Numbered from the stretch's first letter, positions 53,844 to 62,566 are shown. The stretch is 64,000 nt of DNA from Legionella saoudiensis (GCF_001465875.1 NZ_LN901322.1:428471-492470); one strand, 5' to 3'. The notes: generated from the sequence alone by a model not told the origin. Translations and numbers: made by a program.

Positions 53844-56441
53844 ATGTCTGTCCTGAAGGAAATACTCGAATGGTCTCAGGAGCGTCCGGATTGGCAACGG
53901 GATGCTTTGCGTCGTCTTGTTCTTAATGATGAGCTTTCTGAGGACGACCTAAAAGAACTAGGAGAAATTTGCAAGAGCGCTCATGGTCTGAGTGAACAAC
54001 AGGATACTTTGCCACTGATGAAAGATCATATACCTTCATTCGATACAACACTATCTAAAGTTGTCCTCGATTCAATTTATCATCACCGTGGAGTCAATGC
54101 ATTAGCCGAACGTCAAACCTTGCGTTTCTCTTCTTCACTAACGGTTGTCTATGGAGATAATGCAGCTGGTAAAACAGGATATATCAGGATCTTAAAAAGT
54201 GCCTGTCGTGCTAGAGGAAAAGAAAAAATACTTGGTAACGTCGTATCTGGTGGCACTCCTTACACCCCAACTGTCTCAATAAAATACAAAGTCGGAGATG
54301 AATCAAATTTACATGAATGGGCTGGAGAAGGAGACGACGATTATATCTCTCGTGTAAGTGTTTTCGACACTCAGTCTGCTGCTGTTTATCTGACAGAAAA
54401 AACGGATGTTGCATTTCGCCCATTCGGATTGGATCTATTCGACAAACTTGTGAAAGCATGTAAAGCCATTCGCCTTAATTTGGAAAAAGAAAAAAGTGCT
54501 ATTAGTACAAATGGCTTATATTCATTACTGAGTCGAGTTCCAGATGGATCGCATGTGGCGAAATTTCTATCACACATTTCATCATTAACGAAACCAGAAG
54601 ACGTACAGTCTCTTGCGCAATTCTCACTGGAAGAAGAATCAAATTTTTCTTTGTTGGAAAAATCTTTACAGGATTTACAGGCCAAGGATACAGAGAAGTT
54701 AGTTCAGCAAATGTTCATTCGTGCAAGACGCATTCGATCTTTTACTAAGCATCTTCAATTAATTGAAACAACTCTTTCGGAAAAGGCTGTATCTGCGGTC
54801 TTTGATGCCAGAATGGAGGGAATCCGTAAAAGGGACGAAGCGAAAAGGCTTCGCGAAGTAACATTTCCGGAAGGAATGCTTGAAGGAACAGGCTCGGAAA
54901 TCTGGTCGCAAATGTGGGAGGCTGCACAACGGTTCTCTGACGAGTTGGCTTATCAAGGCAAAGAATTTCCTGTTGTCGAAAATGATGCGCAGTGCGTTTT
55001 ATGTCAACAAAACATAGATCATGCCGCAGCCCACCGACTCAAGCAGTTTAAGACTTTTGTTGCGTCTACAACTGAACGTGAACTTCGTAAATTACGTGAT
55101 GAATACGTTCACTCAAAAAAATTATTAGTTGAGTTACAGATCCAAAATGAAACAATCCAAGATACGCTTAAGGAAATTCGTATCGAGGATGAAGATTTGG
55201 CGGACTCTCTTTCTACTGCATTAGATAATAACGAAAGCCGACGTACAAAGATTTTAACTGCTTTAAATGAAAATCAGGATATTTCTTCAGATTGTCCACC
55301 ATTGGAGTTGATATCTATTAAGGTTGAAGCATTAGCTGTTCAGCTTGAAGAAAGAATTAAGACTTTAAGTAATAGTGCTCAAGATGAAGAGAAGAAAAAA
55401 CGCATTATCTTGGAGGTGCAAGAGTTCCGTGCACGGAAAATATTGGCTGAGCATGTACAACTTGTATTGGATGAAATTGAGAGAAAGAAGAAACTGGCAG
55501 CTTTTGAGCTATGCTTAAACGACACGAAGACGCAGTCAATTACGCAGAAAAGCACTTCTGTTACAAAAAACTCTGTTACCAGTAAACTGAAAAAGAGTTT
55601 TAGAGACGAATTGGATAACTTGGCTTTTCGTCATGTCGAGGTTGAATTGAGTGAAGCAGGTGGAGCTGAAGGTGTCCAGTATCACAAGCTTACTCTTACT
55701 CGCGCGCCGGGGGTTGAATTGCCGCGCGTTGTCAGTGAAGGCGAGCAGCGATGTTTATCTATAGCTGCTTTCTTTGCGGAACTTAGTACAGCCGATGATC
55801 TTTCAGGCATCATATTTGATGATCCTGTTTCATCTCTAGATTATAAATGGCGTGAAGGAGTTGCCAAACGACTTGTTATAGAATCACAAAAAAGACAAGT
55901 TATTGTATTCACACACGATGTTGTATTTTTACTTCTACTTAAACAGGTTTCAGAAGAGAGAGGCGTTGAGCAATTCGATCAACATATAAGACAACTTTCT
56001 ATAGGCGCTGGCGTATGTGCTGAAGACTTACCTTGGGTTGCATTACCGATAAAGAAGAAGATTAGTTTCCTGAAAAAACAATATCAAGATGCAGAAAAAC
56101 TATACCGAGAAGGGCACCAAACAGCCTATGAAAAGGAAGCTAGTTACGTCTACGGCATGCTTCGGGAAGCATGGGAGCGAGCACTTGAAGAAGTTCTTTT
56201 AGGTGGTGTAGTTGAAAGATATCGCCCTAGTATCCAGACACAACAAGTTAAACAGGTTGCGGATATAACAGAAGAAGATTGTAAAATCTTAAGCGCAGCC
56301 ATGACCAAATGTTCAAAATGGTTGCCCGGCCATGATCAGGCAGCCGCAGCGAGAGCTGAATTACCGGAACCGGATGTCTTAAAGACTGACATTGATGAAT
56401 TGGAGAAATGGGTATCAGCTATTCGTAAGCGCCGAAATTAG
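53844..56441 (+). CDS. RloC/PrrC-like zinc-hook ATPase with candidate anticodon-nuclease domain
   Basis: An 865-residue AAA/ABC-type ATPase. The N-terminal motif EWSQERPDWQRDALRRLVLN precedes Walker A (VVYGDNAAGKTGY, 104-111). A long coiled coil spans about 255-550 and contains a CVLC zinc hook (Cys384, Cys387). The ABC signature is VVSEGEQRCLSIAAFF (near 630), Walker B GIIFDDPVSSLDYK (Asp659-Asp660) and the H-loop FTHDVV (His691). The C-terminal domain has LREAWERALEEVL, with Arg774 and Glu778, and His830 in WLPGHDQ, the R-x3-E...H order of PrrC/RloC anticodon nucleases. This suggests a phage-responsive ATPase that cuts tRNA. AGAGGAAATA precedes the ATG; the resolvase lies 70 bases upstream. 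No restriction genes are adjacent. Confidence 0.82.
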   Translation: MSVLKEILEWSQERPDWQRDALRRLVLNDELSEDDLKELGEICKSAHGLSEQQDTLPLMKDHIPSFDTTLSKVVLDSIYHHRGVNALAERQTLRFSSSLTVVYGDNAAGKTGYIRILKSACRARGKEKILGNVVSGGTPYTPTVSIKYKVGDESNLHEWAGEGDDDYISRVSVFDTQSAAVYLTEKTDVAFRPFGLDLFDKLVKACKAIRLNLEKEKSAISTNGLYSLLSRVPDGSHVAKFLSHISSLTKPEDVQSLAQFSLEEESNFSLLEKSLQDLQAKDTEKLVQQMFIRARRIRSFTKHLQLIETTLSEKAVSAVFDARMEGIRKRDEAKRLREVTFPEGMLEGTGSEIWSQMWEAAQRFSDELAYQGKEFPVVENDAQCVLCQQNIDHAAAHRLKQFKTFVASTTERELRKLRDEYVHSKKLLVELQIQNETIQDTLKEIRIEDEDLADSLSTALDNNESRRTKILTALNENQDISSDCPPLELISIKVEALAVQLEERIKTLSNSAQDEEKKKRIILEVQEFRARKILAEHVQLVLDEIERKKKLAAFELCLNDTKTQSITQKSTSVTKNSVTSKLKKSFRDELDNLAFRHVEVELSEAGGAEGVQYHKLTLTRAPGVELPRVVSEGEQRCLSIAAFFAELSTADDLSGIIFDDPVSSLDYKWREGVAKRLVIESQKRQVIVFTHDVVFLLLLKQVSEERGVEQFDQHIRQLSIGAGVCAEDLPWVALPIKKKISFLKKQYQDAEKLYREGHQTAYEKEASYVYGMLREAWERALEEVLLGGVVERYRPSIQTQQVKQVADITEEDCKILSAAMTKCSKWLPGHDQAAAARAELPEPDVLKTDIDELEKWVSAIRKRRN

Positions 56442-56636
56442 AACGACACATAATCTGTTGCTGCTGTAGGAGATATGCTTCGTCAGTGTCCCAAAAACAC
56501 ATGGTATTATTCAAAAAATCGATTAATAGACAGAATTGCCTACTAAGTCGATGAAAGCGATTTTATAAACGAAATGTAAGTAACAATTCTTAATTTCTCC
56601 TAACTTATAAGTTAATAGACTCTTCGAATTTACAAT

Positions 56637-57341
56637 TTATCTTCCACGATAGTGCTCATCTAGAAATTGTATAGGATTATGACCGTGATATTTAAATGCT
56701 GTGTCTCCTGTTTTATTTAAAAACTCCAAATAAATGCCAAATATAATAGTATTTTGAATTTTATAACCAAAATTCCAATCTAAATTTTTACCCTTTCCCG
56801 GTATTCCCCCTAGTCCACTTGATGTTAGGTATCCCGATAGGAGAGAGTATTTTGGGACAGACCATGCAATAACAGTGTGTAGTTGGATATATCCATTTGT
56901 TTTAGGGGTTGGATAAACAACTAAATTATGTTCATCTAAAACTTTTTCATTCAGTTGTATTTTTGGAGAGAAAGATATTCCTATCCATTGTTGTTCCTGT
57001 TCAATGATATGTGCCTCAATCACGGCAGGTCCATATATTAAGATATCGCTCCACTCAAAACTTCCATAAGATATCCCCCCTCGAATAGGTATCGATTTTT
57101 CAATACCTTTTTCAAGTAAGGTTCTTGCAAATGAAATTAAATTCCCTAGCTCATCTTTATTAAGTACAGATGCAAAGACTGTATCAGAGAGAAGTTGGTA
57201 ATTTTTAATATTATTTGTTTGTGCTGATGTCCGTACTAAATCAACCCACTCCTTAATTTTATTTTTAGATTTAACCTTACTCAGATTTTTAACAATTTCA
57301 GAAAAGCCAAGAATATCTACACATAGAAAATAGCCATCCAT
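56637..57341 (-). CDS. Class III nucleotidyl cyclase-like protein (Pycsar-like)
   Basis: A 234-residue cytosolic protein with a class III cyclase core: CVDILGFSEIVKN supplies the first metal Asp9, YQLLSDTVFASV the second Asp53, and PIRGGISYGSFEWSDILIYG the following beta hairpin with Arg87. EAHIIEQEQQWIGISFS continues the fold. Both metal ligands are kept, unlike in degenerate homologues. Stand-alone proteins of this form include Pycsar cyclases, which make cCMP or cUMP on phage infection. A usual Pycsar effector (TIR or membrane protein) is not adjacent; the divergent gene is an AAA ATPase. The cyclase reading is a motif-based inference. Confidence 0.65.
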   Translation of the reverse strand: MDGYFLCVDILGFSEIVKNLSKVKSKNKIKEWVDLVRTSAQTNNIKNYQLLSDTVFASVLNKDELGNLISFARTLLEKGIEKSIPIRGGISYGSFEWSDILIYGPAVIEAHIIEQEQQWIGISFSPKIQLNEKVLDEHNLVVYPTPKTNGYIQLHTVIAWSVPKYSLLSGYLTSSGLGGIPGKGKNLDWNFGYKIQNTIIFGIYLEFLNKTGDTAFKYHGHNPIQFLDEHYRGR

Positions 57342-57653
57342 AATTTTTCCAATTCAAAAGGTTATTCAAATATTATGTAGGTTAAGTTATAAACAATCTC
57401 CTTTTAAATTATAGACTAATGTTAATAGATGAAATTGCACATCAAGAGAATGTGACATGACAAAGATTTATTGTGCAATCAGCGTATGATTAATTGTTGG
57501 AGGAACGTCATTTATTAAAATATCTCATTATATTAAGATATATTTTAACTATGAAAAATTAACTCGATTATTTAACTAAGATGCATTTATTTTGGGTTAC
57601 CTTTGGAATTCATTAATCGAGGTAAAACAAATCCCCGTTTATTTTATTCTAAT

Positions 57654-57700
57654 AAACTTAGTAAAAGGTAGTATTTTGTTTAGTAACTTTTACTAAGTTT
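57654..57700. promoter_or_regulatory. 14-bp perfect inverted repeat, candidate operator
   Basis: AAACTTAGTAAAAG (57654-57667) and CTTTTACTAAGTTT (57687-57700) are exact complements separated by 19 bases, just upstream of the -35 box of the ATPase gene. GGTAGTA occurs next to the left arm and again downstream of the -10. Confidence 0.7.
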
Positions 57701-57702
57701 GC

Positions 57703-57731
57703 TTGGTAAAAAGATTGGCTTAATCTATAAT
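57703..57731 (+). promoter_or_regulatory. Sigma-70 promoter of the AAA ATPase gene
   Basis: TTGGTA (57703-57708) and TATAAT (57726-57731) are spaced by 17 bases, near the ideal. Transcription should start near 57738, in or next to a second dyad, GGTAGT ... ACTACC (57733-57753). Confidence 0.75.
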
Positions 57732-57769
57732 AGGTAGTAAAATTGAAACTACCTTTTAATGAGATAATA

Positions 57770-58888
57770 ATGATTCAAAATAATTGGCATTATGCTAGAC
57801 CCGCATTAGCAAAAAAATATCTTGATTTGTTTGAGTTAGGCTTAACCTCTGCTAGAGGTTTATTTGCAAGAAGACGAATGGGAAAAACAGAGTTTCTGAA
57901 AAAAGACTTCATTCCTGCAGCAGAAAAAGCAGGCTATATAGTTGTATATACAAACTTATGGGAGTTGGAAATAGATCCTGCAACTGCATTAGTATCAGAA
58001 TTTTATAAAATGATAGAGCCTAAAGGATTTGCAAAAATTTGGGATAAAATAAATCAAGCAGTAAATTTCAAAAAGATTAAAGCCTCTGGAAAAATATCTG
58101 GTATTGGAGAAGGTTTTGTTGAAGCAGATATACTGGACCCTAAGAAGGTAACGGGTACATTGTTAATGGAGGCAATGGATTCATATGATCGCAAAAAAAT
58201 AAAATTGGTATTAATTATCGATGAAGCCCAAGTTTTAGCTTATGAAGAGAATTCGCATTTTGCTCATGCATTAAGAGCTGCTTTGGATGTCCGAAAAGAA
58301 AGCATTAAAGTAATATTTGCAGGGAGCTCTGAGGCGACGCTCAGACGCATGTTTGGTGTTGCCTCAGAGCCCTTTTACAATTGGGCCCCATTAGAGCCAT
58401 TTGAACTTTTGGGGGATGATTTTGTGAATGCTATGGTAGAAAAGATAAATAATATCTCTAAATTTCCCTTGGCTAATAATGACGCAATTGATGCATTTGA
58501 GCAATTGAAAAGAACGCCTGAATTTTTTCGGAGATTTATAGAGTATTATTTAAGTAATCCAGAGCAAGGCCCGCAATCAGCTATTGAAAATACAAAAAAT
58601 AAAGTATTTAGTGATAAAAATTTCCAGAAACAGTGGAGTGCATTATTACCTGCCGATATGGTTGTTCTGTCAATGATTGCAGCTGAAATAAAGGACTTAT
58701 ATAGTCAAGATGCCATAAAAAAGCTGGGTGAATCTCTGGGGGTCGGTGGAAATGTAAATAAGACTACCATTCAGAACTCATTGAGAAGGCTTGAGAAAAA
58801 GAATTTAATTACCAAAGTTGATTATGGTACTTACCAATTTGAGGATGAGGCCTTTGCTGACTGGGTAAAATATTTAGAGTATGAATAA
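57770..58888 (+). CDS. AAA ATPase of the archaeal/Orc-like type with C-terminal winged helix
   Basis: A 372-residue cytosolic ATPase. Walker A is the variant ARRRMGKTEFLKKDF, Walker B LVLIIDEAQVLAYE, and a sensor segment follows in VIFAGSSEATLRRMFG. The last 80 residues look like a winged helix (VNKTTIQNSLRRLEKKNLIT, then YQFEDEAFADWV). A TTG at 57743 would lengthen it by nine residues, but ATG at 57770 behind GAGATAATA is preferred. Proteins of this group are found beside mobile elements and toxin systems; their partners are not known. The dyad promoter upstream suggests tight control. Confidence 0.85.
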   Translation: MIQNNWHYARPALAKKYLDLFELGLTSARGLFARRRMGKTEFLKKDFIPAAEKAGYIVVYTNLWELEIDPATALVSEFYKMIEPKGFAKIWDKINQAVNFKKIKASGKISGIGEGFVEADILDPKKVTGTLLMEAMDSYDRKKIKLVLIIDEAQVLAYEENSHFAHALRAALDVRKESIKVIFAGSSEATLRRMFGVASEPFYNWAPLEPFELLGDDFVNAMVEKINNISKFPLANNDAIDAFEQLKRTPEFFRRFIEYYLSNPEQGPQSAIENTKNKVFSDKNFQKQWSALLPADMVVLSMIAAEIKDLYSQDAIKKLGESLGVGGNVNKTTIQNSLRRLEKKNLITKVDYGTYQFEDEAFADWVKYLEYE

Positions 58889-59254
58889 GAAATCGCTTCA
58901 GTGGCTACGAAGATGTAAGGCGGAGACGCTCTTCCAATTCCTGATACCTTTTGTCTTAAGCGTATCAATCATTTTCGCTTGTTGCTAGTGACGATCGTTA
59001 CGTAGATTCACATATGTTCACCATACCCACTACCTAGCACTTACCCGGTTTATGATTACCAGAAAGGTATCTTTCTTGCGATAAATACCCCATGCAGATG
59101 CACTTCGTTACATTGTCAGGGCTGCTCTTTATTCAAGCCCCTAGGTTCACCTGGTAGCACAGGTGGCTCCTTCCTAAATCCTTCTGAGAGTAAGGAGCAA
59201 CTCTTCAAGCGACCTCGTGTCGCGCCCGCATATCCAGCCCAAACTGGCAATGAA
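58889..59254. other. Intergenic region with an unexplained open frame
   Basis: About 360 bases, more GC-rich than the surroundings. A plus-strand frame without a start codon reads YQKGIFLAINTPCRCTSLHC and on to PAYPAQTGNELLSH. It matches nothing I know and may be the remains of a mobile element. Confidence 0.35.
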
Positions 59255-59399
59255 TTATTGTCGCATTAGGGCACCATATATTTCATCTTTAACTAATGGC
59301 GCTATGGGAACAATAAAACTCTTCCCAATTTGTTCAAATCCAAGAGATTTATAAAAATTATGCGCTATAACTCTTTTATGGCTGCTTGATAAAACTAGT
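59255..59399 (-). pseudogene. GNAT acetyltransferase, C-terminal remnant
   Basis: On the minus strand LVLSSSHKRVIAHNFYKSLG, then FEQIGKSFIVPI, ends at TAA. The SSSH-x-R-x2-AHxFYxxLGFE pattern is the last part of GNAT-family acetyltransferases (motif B, acetyl-CoA side). Nothing upstream continues it; a stop codon precedes it in frame. About 47 codons remain of a normal 150. Confidence 0.6.
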
Positions 59400-59505
59400 T
59401 AGGAGAATTATTTCTGAACAATAGAGTAGCATTTTTGTTATGTTCAAATTAAATAATACATAATTACCCCAGCGAATATCAGCAAATTTCTTAAGGTTAT
59501 GATTT

Positions 59506-60144
59506 ATGCCAAGAAGCAATGATAAATTGTTCTGTTTTTTTTCTGGTTTTGCTCATCGTGATATTGAGCTACTTGATTATCAAAATAATGTTGATCGAGG
59601 AGTAGTTCTACTTGAATGTAAGAACCAAGGTGAGCATACACTATTAACAGGTGAGTATATTCAACTTAATTGTGTGCTTTTTCAGGTTGTTGAAACTTTT
59701 GGCACATCCTTTAAAGCCTCTAGTACAATAGAATTAGTAGACAATACGTCCATCAAGAGAGCCAAATCAGGGGACAAATTAACGCTAGGCATATTAGCAG
59801 AAAAGGATTTAGCACATGATTGTATGTGGATGTTGCAACCATCAGCATTAGGGGAAGTAACTTATAATGGCTATTCTGTATTGGAAGGTCATGAACATAC
59901 ATTAAAGATGGACTTTGAAGCACCAGCTGAAATGGCACCTCTTATACACGAAGATTGTCATTTAGGTTTGGCTGGTTCAAGCCTTACCGCTCGCAAAGTT
60001 GTAGCGGATAGCCATTTAATTAAATTCTCAATTTATTGTGGCAGAGAAACGCGTGAAAAATCGCAATTCAATCAAGACTTACCGCCGGGAACTAGAGTTA
60101 ATATCACAGAACCTGCTGAGATTGAAAATAGACTAGGTCTATAG
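59506..60144 (+). CDS. Riboflavin synthase-like (lumazine-binding) protein, divergent
   Basis: A 212-residue protein with the two-repeat layout of riboflavin synthase alpha chain. Repeat one: FFSGFAHRDIELLD, TGEYIQLNCVLFQVVE (compare G-x-I-x-x-N-G-V-C-L-T-V), SGDKLTLGIL. Repeat two: HEDCHLGLAGSSLTARKVV (compare I-D-G-x-S-L-T), then FSIYCGRETREKSQF and PGTRVNITEP. Key residues differ: no classical MFTG start, and the NGVCLT motif reads NCVLFQ. It may bind a flavin or lumazine without synthase activity, like LumP or antenna proteins. AAGG precedes the ATG. It stands alone beside a Tn3 fragment. Confidence 0.7.
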   Translation: MPRSNDKLFCFFSGFAHRDIELLDYQNNVDRGVVLLECKNQGEHTLLTGEYIQLNCVLFQVVETFGTSFKASSTIELVDNTSIKRAKSGDKLTLGILAEKDLAHDCMWMLQPSALGEVTYNGYSVLEGHEHTLKMDFEAPAEMAPLIHEDCHLGLAGSSLTARKVVADSHLIKFSIYCGRETREKSQFNQDLPPGTRVNITEPAEIENRLGL

Positions 60145-60152
60145 AAAGAAAG

Positions 60153-60341
60153 CGTCAAAGCTCAATTAAATTCTCAAAAGCCATTCTGTTTGGTAACAAA
60201 CAGGAAATTCAATACAGCAGCAAGGAGGAACAAGAAATGGTTGTTGGTTGCCAGCGCTTAATCCAGAATGCAATTGTATTATGGAATGAGCTATACCTTT
60301 CGCAAAAATTGGCTCTGTTAGAGGATGAAGCTAAATGCTGA
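60153..60341 (+). pseudogene. Tn3-family transposase, C-terminal remnant
   Basis: One frame reads FSKAILFGNKQEIQYSSKEE, then QEMVVGCQRLIQNAIVLWNE and LYLSQKLA before TGA. The block of a glycine/asparagine turn, a short helix and then RLIQNAIVLWN-x-LYLSQ is the conserved C-terminal end of Tn3 DDE transposases. The rest of the about 980-residue protein is absent. It may mark one end of a former transposon whose resolvase lies at 53.1 kb. Confidence 0.8.
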
Positions 60342-60492
60342 GTCTAAAATTAATGATAATGCATTGGTTGCTATCACATTGCTTGTGGCACAAAGCGAAC
60401 CAGCTCAAAAAGAAATTAATGCACAACAATGAGTCGTATTGAATATAATCTGTTATGCTCTTATTGCGCCTATTTTCATCAGTTCGATTTTT

Positions 60493-61434
60493 TTAATTTA
60501 ATCCAAAATTCTTTTCAAGTTCAAGATCATTTTTCCTTTCAGCTACCATCTCATCAAAAGCTTTTACAGACGAGGTTTTGAGCCCAAAAAATAGAGTTAC
60601 CAAACCTTGGCTTTTTTCAAGTACTTTATATTCCTGGGTACTTTTTATACTCTTTACAATCTGCTCAATATTGTCCGATGTGGCTTGTTCAAGTTCTTCT
60701 TTAAAATTCAAAAGAATTTTACTTTTTAATAAATCTCCTTTTAAACCTTGAAATTGTTCCTTTAAGTTTTCTCCGCTGACACTAAGTACATGAAATCTAT
60801 TTTCTGCTTCAGACTGTACTTCATGTTCATAATGAGTGCTCTGTAAATGCATTTTGACTTTTGCAATTTCAGCAGCCCTGGTAATCAAATCAGAAATAAT
60901 CTCTTTCTGGGGATTAAGATTTGCCATCATTTTCATAGGATCTTCTGAGGGCTCAAATACGTTAGGTGCAATCATTAAAGCTAAATTTGATGGAGGCATT
61001 TTTGTTGCCTCTGCTTTCTTTGATGCATTATTTAATAACGAAAATAAGCAGAATGCGATTTTCTTATTCATTTCTGCGCAGTCATCCAATGCATGCTTAA
61101 TTGCTTCAGCATATGAGGCTTGATCCCCTTTAGCTTTATTTAATTGGTCAAATTGCGTGGAACTAAATAAAGGTACTTTTTCTTTTTGTAATTCACGCAA
61201 AACTGTTTTAAGTAAGTCAGCACGTTGAAGCTGATCCATACTATTAAAAGCGAATTGATTCTTTTGGATTTCTGCCAACTTTGCTTCAAGTAAATTTTTT
61301 GATGCAGAAATTCTAAAAAGACCTTCTGGCACCCCATCCGTATTATTTAATGACCCATTAATTAAGTTAATTAATTTAAGGGCTGCAATCTGTAAGTTAT
61401 CAATCTTCTTTTGCTTTACATCAGTACACGGCAT
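60493..61434 (-). CDS. RhoGAP-domain protein, probable Dot/Icm effector
   Basis: A 313-residue cytosolic protein. Residues about 12-190 have the RhoGAP layout: VPEGLFRISASKNLLEAKLA with the arginine finger Arg41, LLKTVLRELQKEKVPLF with Lys76, a helix (MNKKIAFCLFSLLNNAS), and MPPSNLALMIAPNVFEPSED with Asn158 (motif NLAxxxxPNxF). All three sites match the functional residues of eukaryotic RhoGAPs. The C-terminal 120 residues are helical and charged (QEYKVLEKSQGLVTLFFGLK). The start at 61434 (ATG) is preferred to a TTG one codon upstream. It would switch off a host Rho-family GTPase. Such domains are almost unknown in free-living bacteria, which supports a host-acting role. Confidence 0.82.
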   Translation of the reverse strand: MPCTDVKQKKIDNLQIAALKLINLINGSLNNTDGVPEGLFRISASKNLLEAKLAEIQKNQFAFNSMDQLQRADLLKTVLRELQKEKVPLFSSTQFDQLNKAKGDQASYAEAIKHALDDCAEMNKKIAFCLFSLLNNASKKAEATKMPPSNLALMIAPNVFEPSEDPMKMMANLNPQKEIISDLITRAAEIAKVKMHLQSTHYEHEVQSEAENRFHVLSVSGENLKEQFQGLKGDLLKSKILLNFKEELEQATSDNIEQIVKSIKSTQEYKVLEKSQGLVTLFFGLKTSSVKAFDEMVAERKNDLELEKNFGLN

Positions 61435-61565
61435 CAAGTTACCTATAGTTTTGGAATTTTAGATGTCTAAAGTATAGACGAAAATAGTTAAGTAAATATT
61501 AACTAAAGAGCCTACTGTGTACGTCCGAATTGCCTCAAATTGACTGTTGCCGAAGGAGGGAAAGC

Positions 61566-62396
61566 GGCTCCGTTGCAAAAACGAATGATAGTTTATACTT
61601 GCAGGTAAAACTATTAAACGGGATTCCAGGTGCGCTCAACGAAACCAGCAGCCTTTAAGTGGCGTCACTTTCATGGTGAAGTAATCTTACAATGTGTTCG
61701 CTGGTATTGTAAATATGGAATCAGCTATCGTGACCTTGAGGAAATGATGGCGGAGCGTGGCCTTGAAATAGACCATACAACCCTGTATCGCTGGGTTCAG
61801 CATTATGCCCCTGAGTTAAAGAAGCGTCTTGACTGGCATAAGAAACGTTACGCCAGTCGTTGGCACCTGGATGAAACCTATATCAAGATAAAAGGTGAAT
61901 GGAAATACCCGTATCGTGCAATCGATGAACGGGCCAATACCATAGATTTTTACCTTTCTCATCGCAGGAATGCATAGACCGCCAAACGCTTCTTGAAGAA
62001 GCTCATCAAGTCTAATCCGACCTGTGATGTTCGTGTCATCAATACTGACAAAAATCCAGCCTATGGTCAGGCCATTAAAGAACTAAAGCAGGAAGGAAGT
62101 CTGGCCTCAGGCGTCAGCCATCTACAGGATAAAATACCGCAATAATCGGCTCGAAGCTGATCATGGTAAGCTCAAACGCCTCATCAATCCAGTCAGGGGA
62201 TTTCAATCAATGAAAACCGCCTATGCAAGCATCAGGGGCTTTGAAATCATGCGTATGTTTAAAAAAGGACAGTTTAATATCTGGATGTATGGTAACCGTA
62301 CTGAAATCTCATTTATTAATGAAAAATTTGGATTATATTGCTGAACTAGGCCTGAAACTCAGATTTTGAATCCTTAAACTTATTTGCAACGGAGCC
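61566..62396 (+). mobile_element. IS6-family insertion sequence, decayed copy
   Basis: An 831-bp element bounded by GGCTCCGTTGCAAAAA at the left and TATTTGCAACGGAGCC at the right, the same ends as the intact copy at 12048-12877. It is closely related along its length but carries a stop and a frameshift in the transposase gene. Confidence 0.9.
61630..62344 (+). pseudogene. IS6-family transposase, broken
   Basis: Starts at GTG and runs in frame to HRRNA, where TAG (61975-61977) replaces the Thr/Lys codons of the intact copy. Further on, CTACAGGATAAAATACC has one extra G compared with the intact CTGCAGATAAAATACC, a second break. The remaining 3' part still encodes the EADHGKLKRL region in another frame. 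Here LDET is preceded by Trp-His, the usual form. Confidence 0.93.
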
Positions 62397-62566
62397 CTTT
62401 ATTGTCAGGTTAAATGTAAAGCCTCTCTAACGCCCCGCGACTTGATCGCGAGGTCTAGAGCTCTCGCTAAGTATTTGTAAAGGTTCACGCCCCGATATCC
62501 TAACAAAGATTAACCCTTAAGTTAAAAAAGAAGATGTCATTATTAACTGGCCGTACTTTTATGCTC

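Larger units (their letters stand above)
57342..57769. other. Divergent regulatory region
   Basis: About 430 bases between the cyclase-like gene and the AAA ATPase gene. The right third carries the promoter and inverted repeat described separately. The remainder is AT-rich with nothing recognised. Confidence 0.5.

Noticed and set aside
57743..57769. Upstream TTG start of the AAA ATPase
   Set aside because: It overlaps the dyad GGTAGT/ACTACC and lacks a ribosome binding site; the ATG at 57770 has GAG at a suitable distance.
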